From assembly GCA_016281295.1 (NCBI GenBank), contig JAEEII010000125.1:1-34577 (forward strand): 34,577 bases of DNA, given 5' to 3'. Below the pieces are notes generated by a model, which searched no databases, had not been told where the DNA came from, and worked only from the letters and a program-made list of their open reading frames with translations. The stretch is from Bacteroidales bacterium. Its GTDB lineage: Bacteria > Bacteroidota > Bacteroidia > Bacteroidales > F082. Shown here one piece after another: positions 22,443 to 29,994 of the stretch (the stretch's first letter is position 1; the number at the start of each line of letters is the position of its first letter). Made by a program: the position numbers and the translations under genes.

Positions 22443-23678
22443 ATGAAAACCTTAGACTTGAGTGGTTCCTTTCAGGAATTCAAGGAATTTAAGAACATCG
22501 ACCGCGAGACTTTGATGCGCATCCTCGAAGAGGTGTTCCGCACGGCATTGGCCAAACGTTACGGCTCGGAGGACAATTTCGACATCATCGTCAACATCGA
22601 CAAGGGTGACTTGGAAATCTTCCGCAACCGCACCATCGTGGAAGACGGCGAAGTGGAAGACGACAGCCGCGAGATAGCGCTGAGCGACGCCCAGAAGATT
22701 GAGTCGGACTTCGAGGTTGGCGAGGAGTGCTCCGAGCCTATCCTGATGAGCGACTTCGGCCGCCGCGAGATTCTCAGCATCCGCCAGAACTTGGTGAGCA
22801 AGATTCAGGACTACGAGAAGAGCCTCATCTTCCAGAAGTACAAGGAGAAAGTGGGTGAGGTCATCGTCGGTGAGGTCTACCAGCCTTGGAACAAAGAGGT
22901 GCTCATCCTCGACGACGAGAAAATCGAGCTGGTGCTGCCCAAGAGCGAGCAGATTCCTGCCGACCACTTCCGCAAGGGCGACACCGTGCGTGCCGTGGTG
23001 CTGAAGGTGGAGATGAAGAACAACAGCCCCATCATCGTCCTCTCGCGCACCAGCCCCATCTTCCTGGAGCGCCTATTGGAAGCCGAGGTTCCCGAAATCT
23101 ACGACGGCCTCATCACCATCAAGAATATCGTCCGCCAGCCTGGTGAGCGCGCCAAGGTGGCTGTGGAGAGTTACGACGACCGCATCGACCCCGTGGGAAG
23201 CTGCGTGGGTGTGAAGGGTGGCCGTATCCACGGTATCGTCCGCGAGTTGCGCAACGAGAACATCGACGTCATCAACTACACCCCGCGTGACGACGTGATG
23301 ATCCAGCGCGCCCTCTCGCCCGCCAAGGTGAGCAACATCAAGATTAACGAGGAAGAGAAGAAGGCCGAGGTATTCATGCAGCCCGACCAGGTGAGTTTAG
23401 CCATCGGTAAGGGCGGCTACAACATCAAGTTGGCTTCCAAACTCGTGGGCTACGAAATCGAGGTCTACCGCGACACCGACGAAGACTACGACGATGTGGC
23501 ATTGGTGGAATTCAACGACGAAATCGACCAGTGGATTATCGACGAACTCATCAAGATTGGCTGCGACACCGCCAAGAGCGTGCTGGCTTTGCCGAAGGAT
23601 GAGCTTTTGACCCGCACCGACCTCGAGGAAGAGACCATCGACCACGTCATCGAGGTGCTGAAATCAGAGTTTGAATAA
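22443..23678 (+). CDS. nusA: Transcription elongation/termination factor NusA
   Basis: 411 residues. NusA binds RNA polymerase and nascent RNA, modulating pausing, termination and antitermination. Domains in order: an N-terminal polymerase-binding domain (~1-130, with RTALAKRYGSEDNFDIIVNI), S1 (~134-200, VGEVIVGEVYQPWNKEVLIL), and two KH domains (~230-345: ERAKVAVESYDDRIDPVGSC, GVKGGRIHGIVRELRNENID, and IGKGGYNIKLASKL with the GxxG loop). A short acidic C-terminal extension (LPKDELLTRTDLEEETIDHV) resembles one acidic repeat. Length is normal for Bacteroidetes. It lies 46 bp after rimP in the same operon. Confidence 0.95.
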   Translation: MKTLDLSGSFQEFKEFKNIDRETLMRILEEVFRTALAKRYGSEDNFDIIVNIDKGDLEIFRNRTIVEDGEVEDDSREIALSDAQKIESDFEVGEECSEPILMSDFGRREILSIRQNLVSKIQDYEKSLIFQKYKEKVGEVIVGEVYQPWNKEVLILDDEKIELVLPKSEQIPADHFRKGDTVRAVVLKVEMKNNSPIIVLSRTSPIFLERLLEAEVPEIYDGLITIKNIVRQPGERAKVAVESYDDRIDPVGSCVGVKGGRIHGIVRELRNENIDVINYTPRDDVMIQRALSPAKVSNIKINEEEKKAEVFMQPDQVSLAIGKGGYNIKLASKLVGYEIEVYRDTDEDYDDVALVEFNDEIDQWIIDELIKIGCDTAKSVLALPKDELLTRTDLEEETIDHVIEVLKSEFE

Positions 23679-23685
23679 GATAAAG

Positions 23686-23779
23686 ATTATAGGTTATAGG
23701 TTATGGGTTATAGACGCTTGCGCAACTCAAACACGTCGGCCCTCGATAACCAATAACCACTAACCATTAACCGTTAATA
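23686..23779. repeat. Paired inverted period-7 arrays between nusA and infB
   Basis: GGTTATA/GGTTATG heptads (23686-23713) and CCAATAA/CCACTAA/CCATTAA heptads (23745-23779) in opposite sense. GGTTATGGGTTAT (23699-23711) pairs with ATAACCAATAACC (23746-23758) with one mismatch, around a GC-rich 34-nt loop. Confidence 0.75.
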
Positions 23780-23802
23780 AGAAAGAAGGAGGACTCGACA
23801 AT

Positions 23803-26694
23803 ATGGCAAGTTTCAGACTGAATAAGGTAGCCAAGGACTTCAACGTGGGCATCCAGACCCTCGCGGAGTACCTTGCCAAGAAGGGGCATCAGGTGGACGC
23901 CAGCCCCAATACGAAGATTAGTGAGGAGCAGTATGAACTGCTGGCCACGGCTTTCCAGAGCGAACGCAAGGTGAAGGAGGAAGCCGATAAAATCGAGCTT
24001 ATGACCAGTGGCAGCAACCGCGTCGTGGAGGTAGAAATCAAGAAAGAGCCGGAACCCGAGAACGAAGAGGTGATTATCAAGAACTACACCCACGCGAAGA
24101 ACCAAGCCGAGTCCGAACCGGAACCGGAACCCGAGCCCATGCCGGAATCCCAAGAAGAACCGGAGACTCCAGAAACTGTGGAAACTCCAGAATTCTCTGA
24201 GCCCTCAGAAGAAGAAGTCGAAGAAGTCGAAGAGACCTCCGACGACCAGCCTCAGCAGGATCCCAACAGTCCCTTCAATGTGGTGGGCAAGATTGACCTC
24301 AGCGCCCTCAACCAGCGCATGCGTCCAGACAAGAAGAAAAAGAAGAAAGGAGAAAAGAAAGAACCCGCCATCTCGCCCGCCGCTGCCGCCAAACCCAAGA
24401 GTGAGGCGAAAGCCAAGGAAGAGCCTAAACCTGAGCCGGAACCGCAGCCCGCTCCCGTCGAGGAGGCTCCCAAACCTGAGCCCAAGCCAGAACCCGAGTT
24501 CATTGAGACCCAATACACCAAGCTTGAGGGTCCCAAAGTGCTCGACAAGATTGACCTCAGTCAGTTCTCCAAGGACGGTGCCGACACTCCTGGTAGCAAG
24601 CGTAAACGCAAGCACACCAAGAAGGACGCCGTCAGCGCCCAGGAGGTGAAGAAGATTGGCGCCGAGGTGGCTAAGAAAGAGAGCAAGGAGAAGGAGAAAG
24701 CCAAGAAAGAGAGCCAAAAGAACGCTGCACAGCAGCAACAGAATCCCAAGAAGAAGAAAAAGAAAGAGGAGAAGAAACCCGTCGAGATTGACGACAACGA
24801 AATCGAGAAGCAGATCCGCGACACCCTCGCCCGCCTCTCGCCCATGGGCAAGAGTAAGACTTCTAAACACAACCGCGAAAAGCGTCAGAAAGTCCACGCC
24901 CAGATGGAGGAGGAGATGCTGCACGAGATGGAGAACCAGAAAGTGCTGCAGGTGACCGAGTTTGTCACCGCCAACGAACTGGCCACCATGATGAACGTGC
25001 CGGTGACCAAGATTATCGCCACCTGTATGAGCGTCGGTATCTTCGTAAGCATCAACCAGCGTCTCGATGCCGAGACCATCAAGCTCATCGCCGACGAGTT
25101 CGGTTTCGAAGTCAACTTCGCCTCCGAGGATGTGGTCAACACACTGCATCAGATAGAGGAAGAGGACCGTCCCGAGGACCTCGTGCCACGCAACCCCATC
25201 ATCACCGTGATGGGTCACGTCGACCACGGTAAGACCTCGCTGCTCGACTATATCCGCAAGACCAATGTCATCGCCGGCGAGGCGGGCGGCATCACCCAGC
25301 ACATCGGTGCTTACGAGGTGCAGACCGCCGACGGCCGGAAGATTACCTTCCTCGACACCCCTGGTCACGAGGCCTTCACCGCCATGCGTGCCCGCGGTGC
25401 CAAGATGACGGATATCGCCATCATCGTCATCGCCGCAGACGACAAAATCATGCCGCAGACCATTGAGGCTATCAACCATGCCCAGTCGGCCGGTGTGCCT
25501 ATCGTCTTCGCCATCAACAAAATTGATAAACCTGGTGCCGACCCCGACCGTATCAAGACCGAGTTGGCCAACATGAACCTCTTGGTTGAGGAATGGGGCG
25601 GTAAATACCAGAGCCAGGACATCAGTGCCAAGAAGGGCATCGGCGTTGAGGAACTGCTTGAGAAAGTGATCCTCCAAGCCGACATCATGGAGCTGAAAGG
25701 CAACCCCAACAAACGCGCCAAGGGTGTGGTCATCGAGAGCTCGCTCGACAAAGGTCGCGGTTACATCGCCAAACTGCTGGTGCAGGAAGGCACCATCCGC
25801 AAGGGCGACCCCATCGTGGCCGGTGCTATTGCAGGCCGTGTACGTGCCATGTACAACGAGCGTAACCAGGAGGTGACCTCTGCCGGTCCCTCGCAGCCTG
25901 TGCTGCTCCTCGGACTCACCGGCGCCTGCCAGGCTGGCGACACCTTCAACGTCACCGAGAACGAGAAAGAGGCCAAGGATATCGCCGCCAAGCGTACCCA
26001 GTTGCAGCGTGAGATGGGCCTCCGCACCCAGACGCACCTTACCCTCGAGGAGATTGGCCGCCGTCGCGCCCTCGGCAACTTCAAGGAACTCAACATCATC
26101 GTCAAAGGCGATGTGGACGGCTCCGTGGAAGCCCTCAGCGACTCGCTCATCAAACTCGGTACCGACGAGGTGCAAGTCAACGTCATCCACAAGGCCGTGG
26201 GTCAGATTTCGGAGAACGACGTCATGCTGGCCATGTCGTCCGACGCCATCATCATCGGCTTCCAGGTGCGTCCCTCTGTGGGCGCCCGCAAGATGGCCGA
26301 AACCGAGCACATCGACATCCGCCTCTACAGCATCATCTACGACGCCATCAACGAGCTCAAGGACGCCATCGAGGGCATGCTTGCCCCCGAGACGCAGGAG
26401 AAGATCGTCGCCAACCTCGAGATTCGCGAGACCTTCAAGATATCGAAGGTGGGCACCATCGCCGGCTGTATGTGCCTCGACGGCAAGATCAACCGTCAGA
26501 GCAACATCCGCATCATCCGCGACGGCATCGTGGTATACACCGGCAAGCTCGCCTCCCTCAAGCGCTTTAAAGACGACGTCAAGGAAGTTGTCAGCGGCCA
26601 GGATTGCGGCCTGAACATCGAAAACTACAACGACATCAAGGTCGGCGACATCGTCGAAGCCTATGAAGTGATAGAGATTAAACGCAAGTTATGA
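23803..26694 (+). CDS. infB: Translation initiation factor IF-2
   Basis: 963 residues. IF-2 is the GTPase that brings fMet-tRNA to the 30S subunit and promotes subunit joining. The N-terminal IF2_N domain ([20 protein letters not shown]) is followed by a long Glu/Pro- and Lys-rich linker (~70-380) typical of Bacteroidetes. A second IF2_N segment precedes the G domain: G1 [10 protein letters not shown] (~470), G2 [11 protein letters not shown]3 DTPGHEAF, G4 NKID, G5 SAKKG. Domains II-IV follow, ending [17 protein letters not shown]. Start at the ATG at 23803 after AAGGAGG. All GTPase motifs are intact. Confidence 0.97.
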   Translation: MASFRLNKVAKDFNVGIQTLAEYLAKKGHQVDASPNTKISEEQYELLATAFQSERKVKEEADKIELMTSGSNRVVEVEIKKEPEPENEEVIIKNYTHAKNQAESEPEPEPEPMPESQEEPETPETVETPEFSEPSEEEVEEVEETSDDQPQQDPNSPFNVVGKIDLSALNQRMRPDKKKKKKGEKKEPAISPAAAAKPKSEAKAKEEPKPEPEPQPAPVEEAPKPEPKPEPEFIETQYTKLEGPKVLDKIDLSQFSKDGADTPGSKRKRKHTKKDAVSAQEVKKIGAEVAKKESKEKEKAKKESQKNAAQQQQNPKKKKKKEEKKPVEIDDNEIEKQIRDTLARLSPMGKSKTSKHNREKRQKVHAQMEEEMLHEMENQKVLQVTEFVTANELATMMNVPVTKIIATCMSVGIFVSINQRLDAETIKLIADEFGFEVNFASEDVVNTLHQIEEEDRPEDLVPRNPIITVMGHVDHGKTSLLDYIRKTNVIAGEAGGITQHIGAYEVQTADGRKITFLDTPGHEAFTAMRARGAKMTDIAIIVIAADDKIMPQTIEAINHAQSAGVPIVFAINKIDKPGADPDRIKTELANMNLLVEEWGGKYQSQDISAKKGIGVEELLEKVILQADIMELKGNPNKRAKGVVIESSLDKGRGYIAKLLVQEGTIRKGDPIVAGAIAGRVRAMYNERNQEVTSAGPSQPVLLLGLTGACQAGDTFNVTENEKEAKDIAAKRTQLQREMGLRTQTHLTLEEIGRRRALGNFKELNIIVKGDVDGSVEALSDSLIKLGTDEVQVNVIHKAVGQISENDVMLAMSSDAIIIGFQVRPSVGARKMAETEHIDIRLYSIIYDAINELKDAIEGMLAPETQEKIVANLEIRETFKISKVGTIAGCMCLDGKINRQSNIRIIRDGIVVYTGKLASLKRFKDDVKEVVSGQDCGLNIENYNDIKVGDIVEAYEVIEIKRKL

Positions 26695-26769
26695 GTTAAG
26701 AATTAAGAGTTAAGAGTTGAGTTCCGCGCAAGCCCACTCATAACTTTTATCTCATAACTCTTAACTAGT
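26689..26769. repeat. Paired inverted period-7 arrays between infB and tRNA-Arg
   Basis: AGTTAAG-type heptads (26689-26722) start inside the last infB codon and stop. CTCATAA/CTCTTAA heptads (26736-26769) run in the opposite sense, with a GC-rich CCGCGCAAGCC between them. They can fold as one long AT stem. Confidence 0.75.
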
Positions 26770-26770
26770 T

Positions 26771-26842
26771 GCCTCCTTAGTTCAACGGATAGAACGGAAG
26801 TTTCCTAAACTTTAGATGAGGGTTCGATTCCCCCAGGGGGTA
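26771..26842 (+). tRNA. tRNA-Arg (anticodon CCU)
   Basis: 72 nt. Acceptor GCCTCCT pairs with AGGGGGT using two G-U pairs, discriminator A; CCA is not encoded. D-stem GTTC/GAAC, anticodon stem-loop GAAGT-TTCCTAA-ACTTT giving CCU, T-loop TTCGATT with one mismatch in its stem. It reads AGG codons. An intrinsic terminator follows 15 nt downstream. Confidence 0.9.
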
Positions 26843-26856
26843 CAAAAAAACAACTA

Positions 26857-26882
26857 GCACCGCCACCGCGGTGCTTTTTTTT
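26857..26882 (+). terminator. Rho-independent terminator after tRNA-Arg
   Basis: GCACCGC (26857-26863) pairs with GCGGTGC (26868-26874), 4-nt loop, then eight T. Confidence 0.9.
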
Positions 26883-27251
26883 GCCCATCGTAGTCTCTAC
26901 CTCCCATATATTATTATACCGTAGGTATAATAACACCTTCTATCATACCCAAATACTTCGTCTCTCCATCACCATACCATCCCTATATCGACCCTATACC
27001 ATCTCTATACCATCTCTATGGTGACTAGGGGGTACTTCCAATGTACCATTGGTGTTCCTTCGAGGTAACCTCGATGCTCATACGGAGCATCATAGTCCCA
27101 CCCATACCGTAGCCTCACCATTCCCTCGCTCTACCCATACCCGCTGGATATGCCAAGGGTATGGAAGTGCCTAAGCTAATGCCTGCCTGCAGTATGGCAG
27201 TGGCGCAATAAAAGCGGCCTTCTGACGTTATAAGCCTAAAGACAAATACTT
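26883..27251. other. Hairpin-rich noncoding spacer
   Basis: No gene. A chain of short inverted repeats: TTATTATACC-GTA-GGTATAATAA (~26909-26931), CCAAT-GTACC-ATTGG (~27038-27052), CGAGGT-A-ACCTCG (~27062-27074), GATGCTC/GAGCATC (~27073-27091) and CATACCC/GGGTATG (~27136-27163). CTATACCATCT is tandemly repeated at ~26993-27018. It may be a structured leader of the DUF6266-like gene that follows. Confidence 0.6.
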
Positions 27252-27914
27252 ATGGCAAGGAAACAAGGTGATACCGAGAGCGGCAAACTCGGCAACAAGA
27301 TATACTACACATGGCACGGGCGCCAATGCGAGCGCTCCATGCCCACCTCCGTGGCCAATCCGCGAACCGAAGCGCAGCAGGCCCACCGCAGCAACTTTGC
27401 GATGATATCCAAGCTCTCGTCCTACATGAAAGAGGCCCACCTTATAGGTCTCCACTGGCATGCCATTAGGGAACACAACAGCACCTACGCCATCTTCCGC
27501 AACCTCAACAAAGACTGCTTCACCCCCGACGGCGAAATCGACCTCCCCCGCATCATCGTCAGTCGCGGCTCAGTGGAGAGTGTGGCCGTCACCTCGGCCA
27601 CCATCAACGACAATGTACTTACTGTTACTTTCGACAGTCGTGCCTACGGCGGCAAAGCCACCGACGAGTTCTTCCTTTTTGTCTATTGTCCAGCCCTCTG
27701 CACCGGCCGTCTCGCCACCCCCGTCCCCCGTTCCGTCGGCCTCGTTACCGCCATCCTCCCTGAAGAATGGCTTTACCCCGCAGATCCAACCCAAACAGGT
27801 ACTAACACATTAACACATTCAAGCAAGAACGCATTCCCACTTCACCTCTACGCCTTCCTCCGCTCCACTCGCGGCCGCACCTCCGACACCATCCACCTCT
27901 CTCTGCCTGTCTGA
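27252..27914 (+). CDS. DUF6266-like conserved Bacteroidales protein (divergent copy 3)
   Basis: 220 residues, MARKQGDTESGKLGNKIYYT at the start. It has the same plan as the two copies near the left end: a short Gly-rich start with a WHGRQCERSMPT segment in place of WKGxxxxR, a TEAQQAHRSNFAMISKLSSY stretch (compare the Q-x-R-F-x-A-x-N/S segment of the others), a mid-region with a DEFFLFVYCPALCTGRL strand (compare VYLFVYSPEAGAGV), and a C-terminal LHLYAFLRSTRGRTSDTIHL. NKDCFTPDGEIDLPRIIVSR corresponds to NWDCIHADTPG...YTEL. Function unknown. No signal peptide. No promoter of the usual form seen; the spacer before it is strongly structured. Confidence 0.6.
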   Translation: MARKQGDTESGKLGNKIYYTWHGRQCERSMPTSVANPRTEAQQAHRSNFAMISKLSSYMKEAHLIGLHWHAIREHNSTYAIFRNLNKDCFTPDGEIDLPRIIVSRGSVESVAVTSATINDNVLTVTFDSRAYGGKATDEFFLFVYCPALCTGRLATPVPRSVGLVTAILPEEWLYPADPTQTGTNTLTHSSKNAFPLHLYAFLRSTRGRTSDTIHLSLPV

Positions 27915-28023
27915 ACGCTTGTTCGCGGGTAAGTTCCAATAAGAAACGCAACTTATTGAGAGAAAACGAAGGTTGAAAAAAAGAGTTTTTCCTTGCAAAT
28001 GATCCACCATATTGCTACCGTCG

Positions 28024-28055
28024 TTTGGTAGAATGAAAAAAAATATGTATATTTG
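28024..28055 (+). promoter_or_regulatory. Promoter of the restriction-modification leader
   Basis: TTTG (28024-28027), 20 bp, TATATTTG (28048-28055), then CAGG. It predicts a start near 28061, ~275 nt upstream of the first gene. Confidence 0.75.
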
Positions 28056-28060
28056 CAGGT

Positions 28061-28311
28061 GTAAATATAGCAGAAATAGAATCGTATAAATAAGAAAAAC
28101 AGAAAGATAGATTAATAATAGAAGTAGAACATCCTTGATTAAGCTGAGGATGCCGAATTAGCACTTCATACACTTTCAGCAATCAGGCGATACACGGATG
28201 TTTGCGCTAACACATAGGGCGTGAACTGTGATTGTTGTCTGATTGGTCGTGCTAAACCAAGGTATCCCAATCGCATCCACGCCCTCTTTTAAGAAAGAAA
28301 GAGGGTTTTTT
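28061..28311 (+). ncRNA. Structured leader RNA with antiterminator/terminator switch, or free-standing small RNA
   Basis: About 250 nt between a strong promoter and an intrinsic terminator. Helix 1: AACATCC (28128-28134) with GGATGTT (28196-28202), extended inside by TTGATT/AATCA and GCTG/CAGC. Helix 2: AGGGCGTG (28216-28223) with CACGCCCT (28278-28285), enclosing GATTGG/CCAATC. Helix 3 is the terminator stem (28282-28288 with 28299-28305). Helices 2 and 3 share bases 28282-28285 and cannot form together, the layout of an attenuator. CAATCAG (28180-28186) and CTGATTG (28239-28245) offer a further alternative pairing. I recognise no known riboswitch, 6S RNA or tmRNA. Confidence 0.55.
28282..28311 (+). 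terminator. Intrinsic terminator upstream of the restriction-modification operon
   Basis: CCCTCTT (28282-28288) pairs with AAGAGGG (28299-28305), 10-nt loop, then six T. It lies 23 nt before the first start codon, so the operon is only expressed by readthrough or from an unseen promoter. Confidence 0.8.
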
Positions 28312-28334
28312 AGTATTCGGAAGATATATAACAT

Positions 28335-29267
28335 ATGCCTAAAACAATACATACCATTCTCTACGATGATGTGCTCGATGGTTCCAAGATTGTCGAGATG
28401 GACAATTGTGTTTGTCAGTTGAGTGTGATTAAGCGAGGATATACGGAGTTCATCAAAGAGATGAAAGATGAACTGTCAAAACCTGCATTGTATATTTTGC
28501 TCAATCGCGAAAAGAGGAAAGCTTATGTTGGAGAGACAGACGTGTTCTTCAAACGGATTGCCAATCATACAGCCAAGAAAGAGTTTTGGGATGAAGCATT
28601 GGCTTTCACCGCAAACGACAATTCTCTCACCACTACAGAGGTGAAATACTTGGAATCACTTGCTTATGAGACAGCAAAGGCGGCTAAATCATATGACTTG
28701 TCGGAAAACTCGCAGGCGCCCACTCGGCCACATGCAACAAAATCTCAAGAGATTAAAATTAAGGGATTCTTCCAATATGTCACTCTATTGACAATTTTTG
28801 TGGGATGCGATTTGTTTCAAAAAAACAGTAATAAACAACAACGCATTCAACTTGTTTACAAACCTATCAAACTGGATATTGACGTGAATCCCGAAGATTT
28901 AGAGGGGAAAGTTACAATTCGTCTGAACGGAGTAGAGTATAATACTAAGGGGAAGATGGGCTATGCCGTTGTTAAGGAATACTTGAAGGCTCATCCCAAA
29001 ACCACCTTGGATGATTTGAAAGATACTTTTCACAATGCTTTACTTGGAAGATGGGGTGCTTGGAATTTCATCGAGGACGATATTGAAGCTGCTCGAAAGT
29101 TAAAAGATGAAACTTCGATGTATAGGCATCTAGTGAAGGAAGAGTTTGTTTTGACCAGCGGAGACGGAGTAAGGTTTGTTGTCTCAAACCAATGGGAGAA
29201 AGGAAATGTCCTGAACCTTTTGCAGATAGCAAAGAATGAAGGATGGAAATATGAAATTGTAAAATAA
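28335..29267 (+). CDS. GIY-YIG domain protein of the restriction-modification operon
   Basis: 310 residues. Residues ~50-110 form a GIY-YIG nuclease domain: ALYILLNRE (GIY strand), KAYVGET (YIG strand), then FFKRIANH with the expected Arg74 and His78, and TEVKYLE for the metal-binding Glu. The C-terminal part (~175-310) has IRLNGVEYNTKGKMGYAVVK and a helical VKEEFVLTSGDGVRFVVS region, resembling the DUF4357-like tails seen on GIY-YIG proteins next to methyltransferases. It could be a second nuclease, a nicking component or a control protein of the system. It is 10 bp upstream of the restriction enzyme gene. Codon use is AT-richer than that of rimP-infB. Confidence 0.7.
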   Translation: MPKTIHTILYDDVLDGSKIVEMDNCVCQLSVIKRGYTEFIKEMKDELSKPALYILLNREKRKAYVGETDVFFKRIANHTAKKEFWDEALAFTANDNSLTTTEVKYLESLAYETAKAAKSYDLSENSQAPTRPHATKSQEIKIKGFFQYVTLLTIFVGCDLFQKNSNKQQRIQLVYKPIKLDIDVNPEDLEGKVTIRLNGVEYNTKGKMGYAVVKEYLKAHPKTTLDDLKDTFHNALLGRWGAWNFIEDDIEAARKLKDETSMYRHLVKEEFVLTSGDGVRFVVSNQWEKGNVLNLLQIAKNEGWKYEIVK

Positions 29268-29277
29268 GCATAGTATT

Positions 29278-29994
29278 ATGACCAGCAAAGACAAAAAATC
29301 CATTATTGAAAGCGGAAAAAATTATTTTCGTCAAATCATCATTCCTGCACATTTGAAAGGCTTGGAAAACCTTACATTGAAGGATTTTAACATCAATCCC
29401 TTTCTTATTAATTATCTGGCCGCTTTTTTGTGTGGAAACACAGAATCAAAATCACTTGCAAAGGCGTTGGTATACCCGCGCGTGTTAGGAACCAGCATCA
29501 ATACAAGTTTTGGATCCAATATTCAGTTCTTCATTGCCGGATTAAAAGAGATAACCAGTAGTGGATCTGCTGTCCCCGGTATTGACATTGAGTTTAAAGA
29601 TGCCATTGACGGTAGAACAAAATATTGTCAATGTAAGGCTGGGCCTCAAACAATCAACCGTGACGACATTGACACCATATTAGGACACTTCAAAGACTTC
29701 AAAGGAATTGCACGACAAAACCGTTTGCGCGTTGCCGATGACGACTTAATTGTTGGTGTTCTTTATGGTGAACGCCAGAATCTGTCAGCCAACTATAAAA
29801 CCATCAATACTACTTATCCCGTATACTGTGGTGCAGAGTTTTGGGAGCATTTAACTGGTGATAATCAATTTTATCATCGTCTTACCAAGGCTTTCGGAGA
29901 AGTTGTGGAGGAAGAACATATTGATGGTAGTTTGTTGATTGAGGCCAAGATTGACGCGATAGCAAAAGAGATTGACGAGAAAGGCGGTATTTGA
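29278..29994 (+). CDS. Type II restriction endonuclease, PmeII-like
   Basis: 238 residues. Candidate PD-(D/E)XK site: PGIDIEFKDAIDGRTKYCQC then K, giving Asp103 and the xQCK120 triad end after a beta hairpin. The C-terminal YPVYCGAEFWEHLTGDNQFY region is what I recall from the PmeII family. It sits directly before a cytosine-5 methyltransferase and touches it (TGATG), the classical type II arrangement, in which restriction enzyme and methyltransferase recognise the same site. The recognition sequence cannot be read from the protein. All candidate catalytic residues are present, so it is probably active. The family name is less sure than the class. Confidence 0.7.
   Translation: MTSKDKKSIIESGKNYFRQIIIPAHLKGLENLTLKDFNINPFLINYLAAFLCGNTESKSLAKALVYPRVLGTSINTSFGSNIQFFIAGLKEITSSGSAVPGIDIEFKDAIDGRTKYCQCKAGPQTINRDDIDTILGHFKDFKGIARQNRLRVADDDLIVGVLYGERQNLSANYKTINTTYPVYCGAEFWEHLTGDNQFYHRLTKAFGEVVEEEHIDGSLLIEAKIDAIAKEIDEKGGI

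Noticed and set aside
24205..26310. 701-codon open frame antisense to infB
   Set aside because: It mirrors the codon pattern of infB, is His/Gly/Val-rich without motifs, and the sense gene is certain.
26771..27020. tRNA-Arg as an integration site
   Set aside because: Only a 9-bp match (AGGGGGTAC) to the tRNA end occurs downstream, too short for an att repeat; no integrase nearby.
28061..28311. Retron-type msr/msd RNA
   Set aside because: No reverse transcriptase gene is present anywhere in the window.
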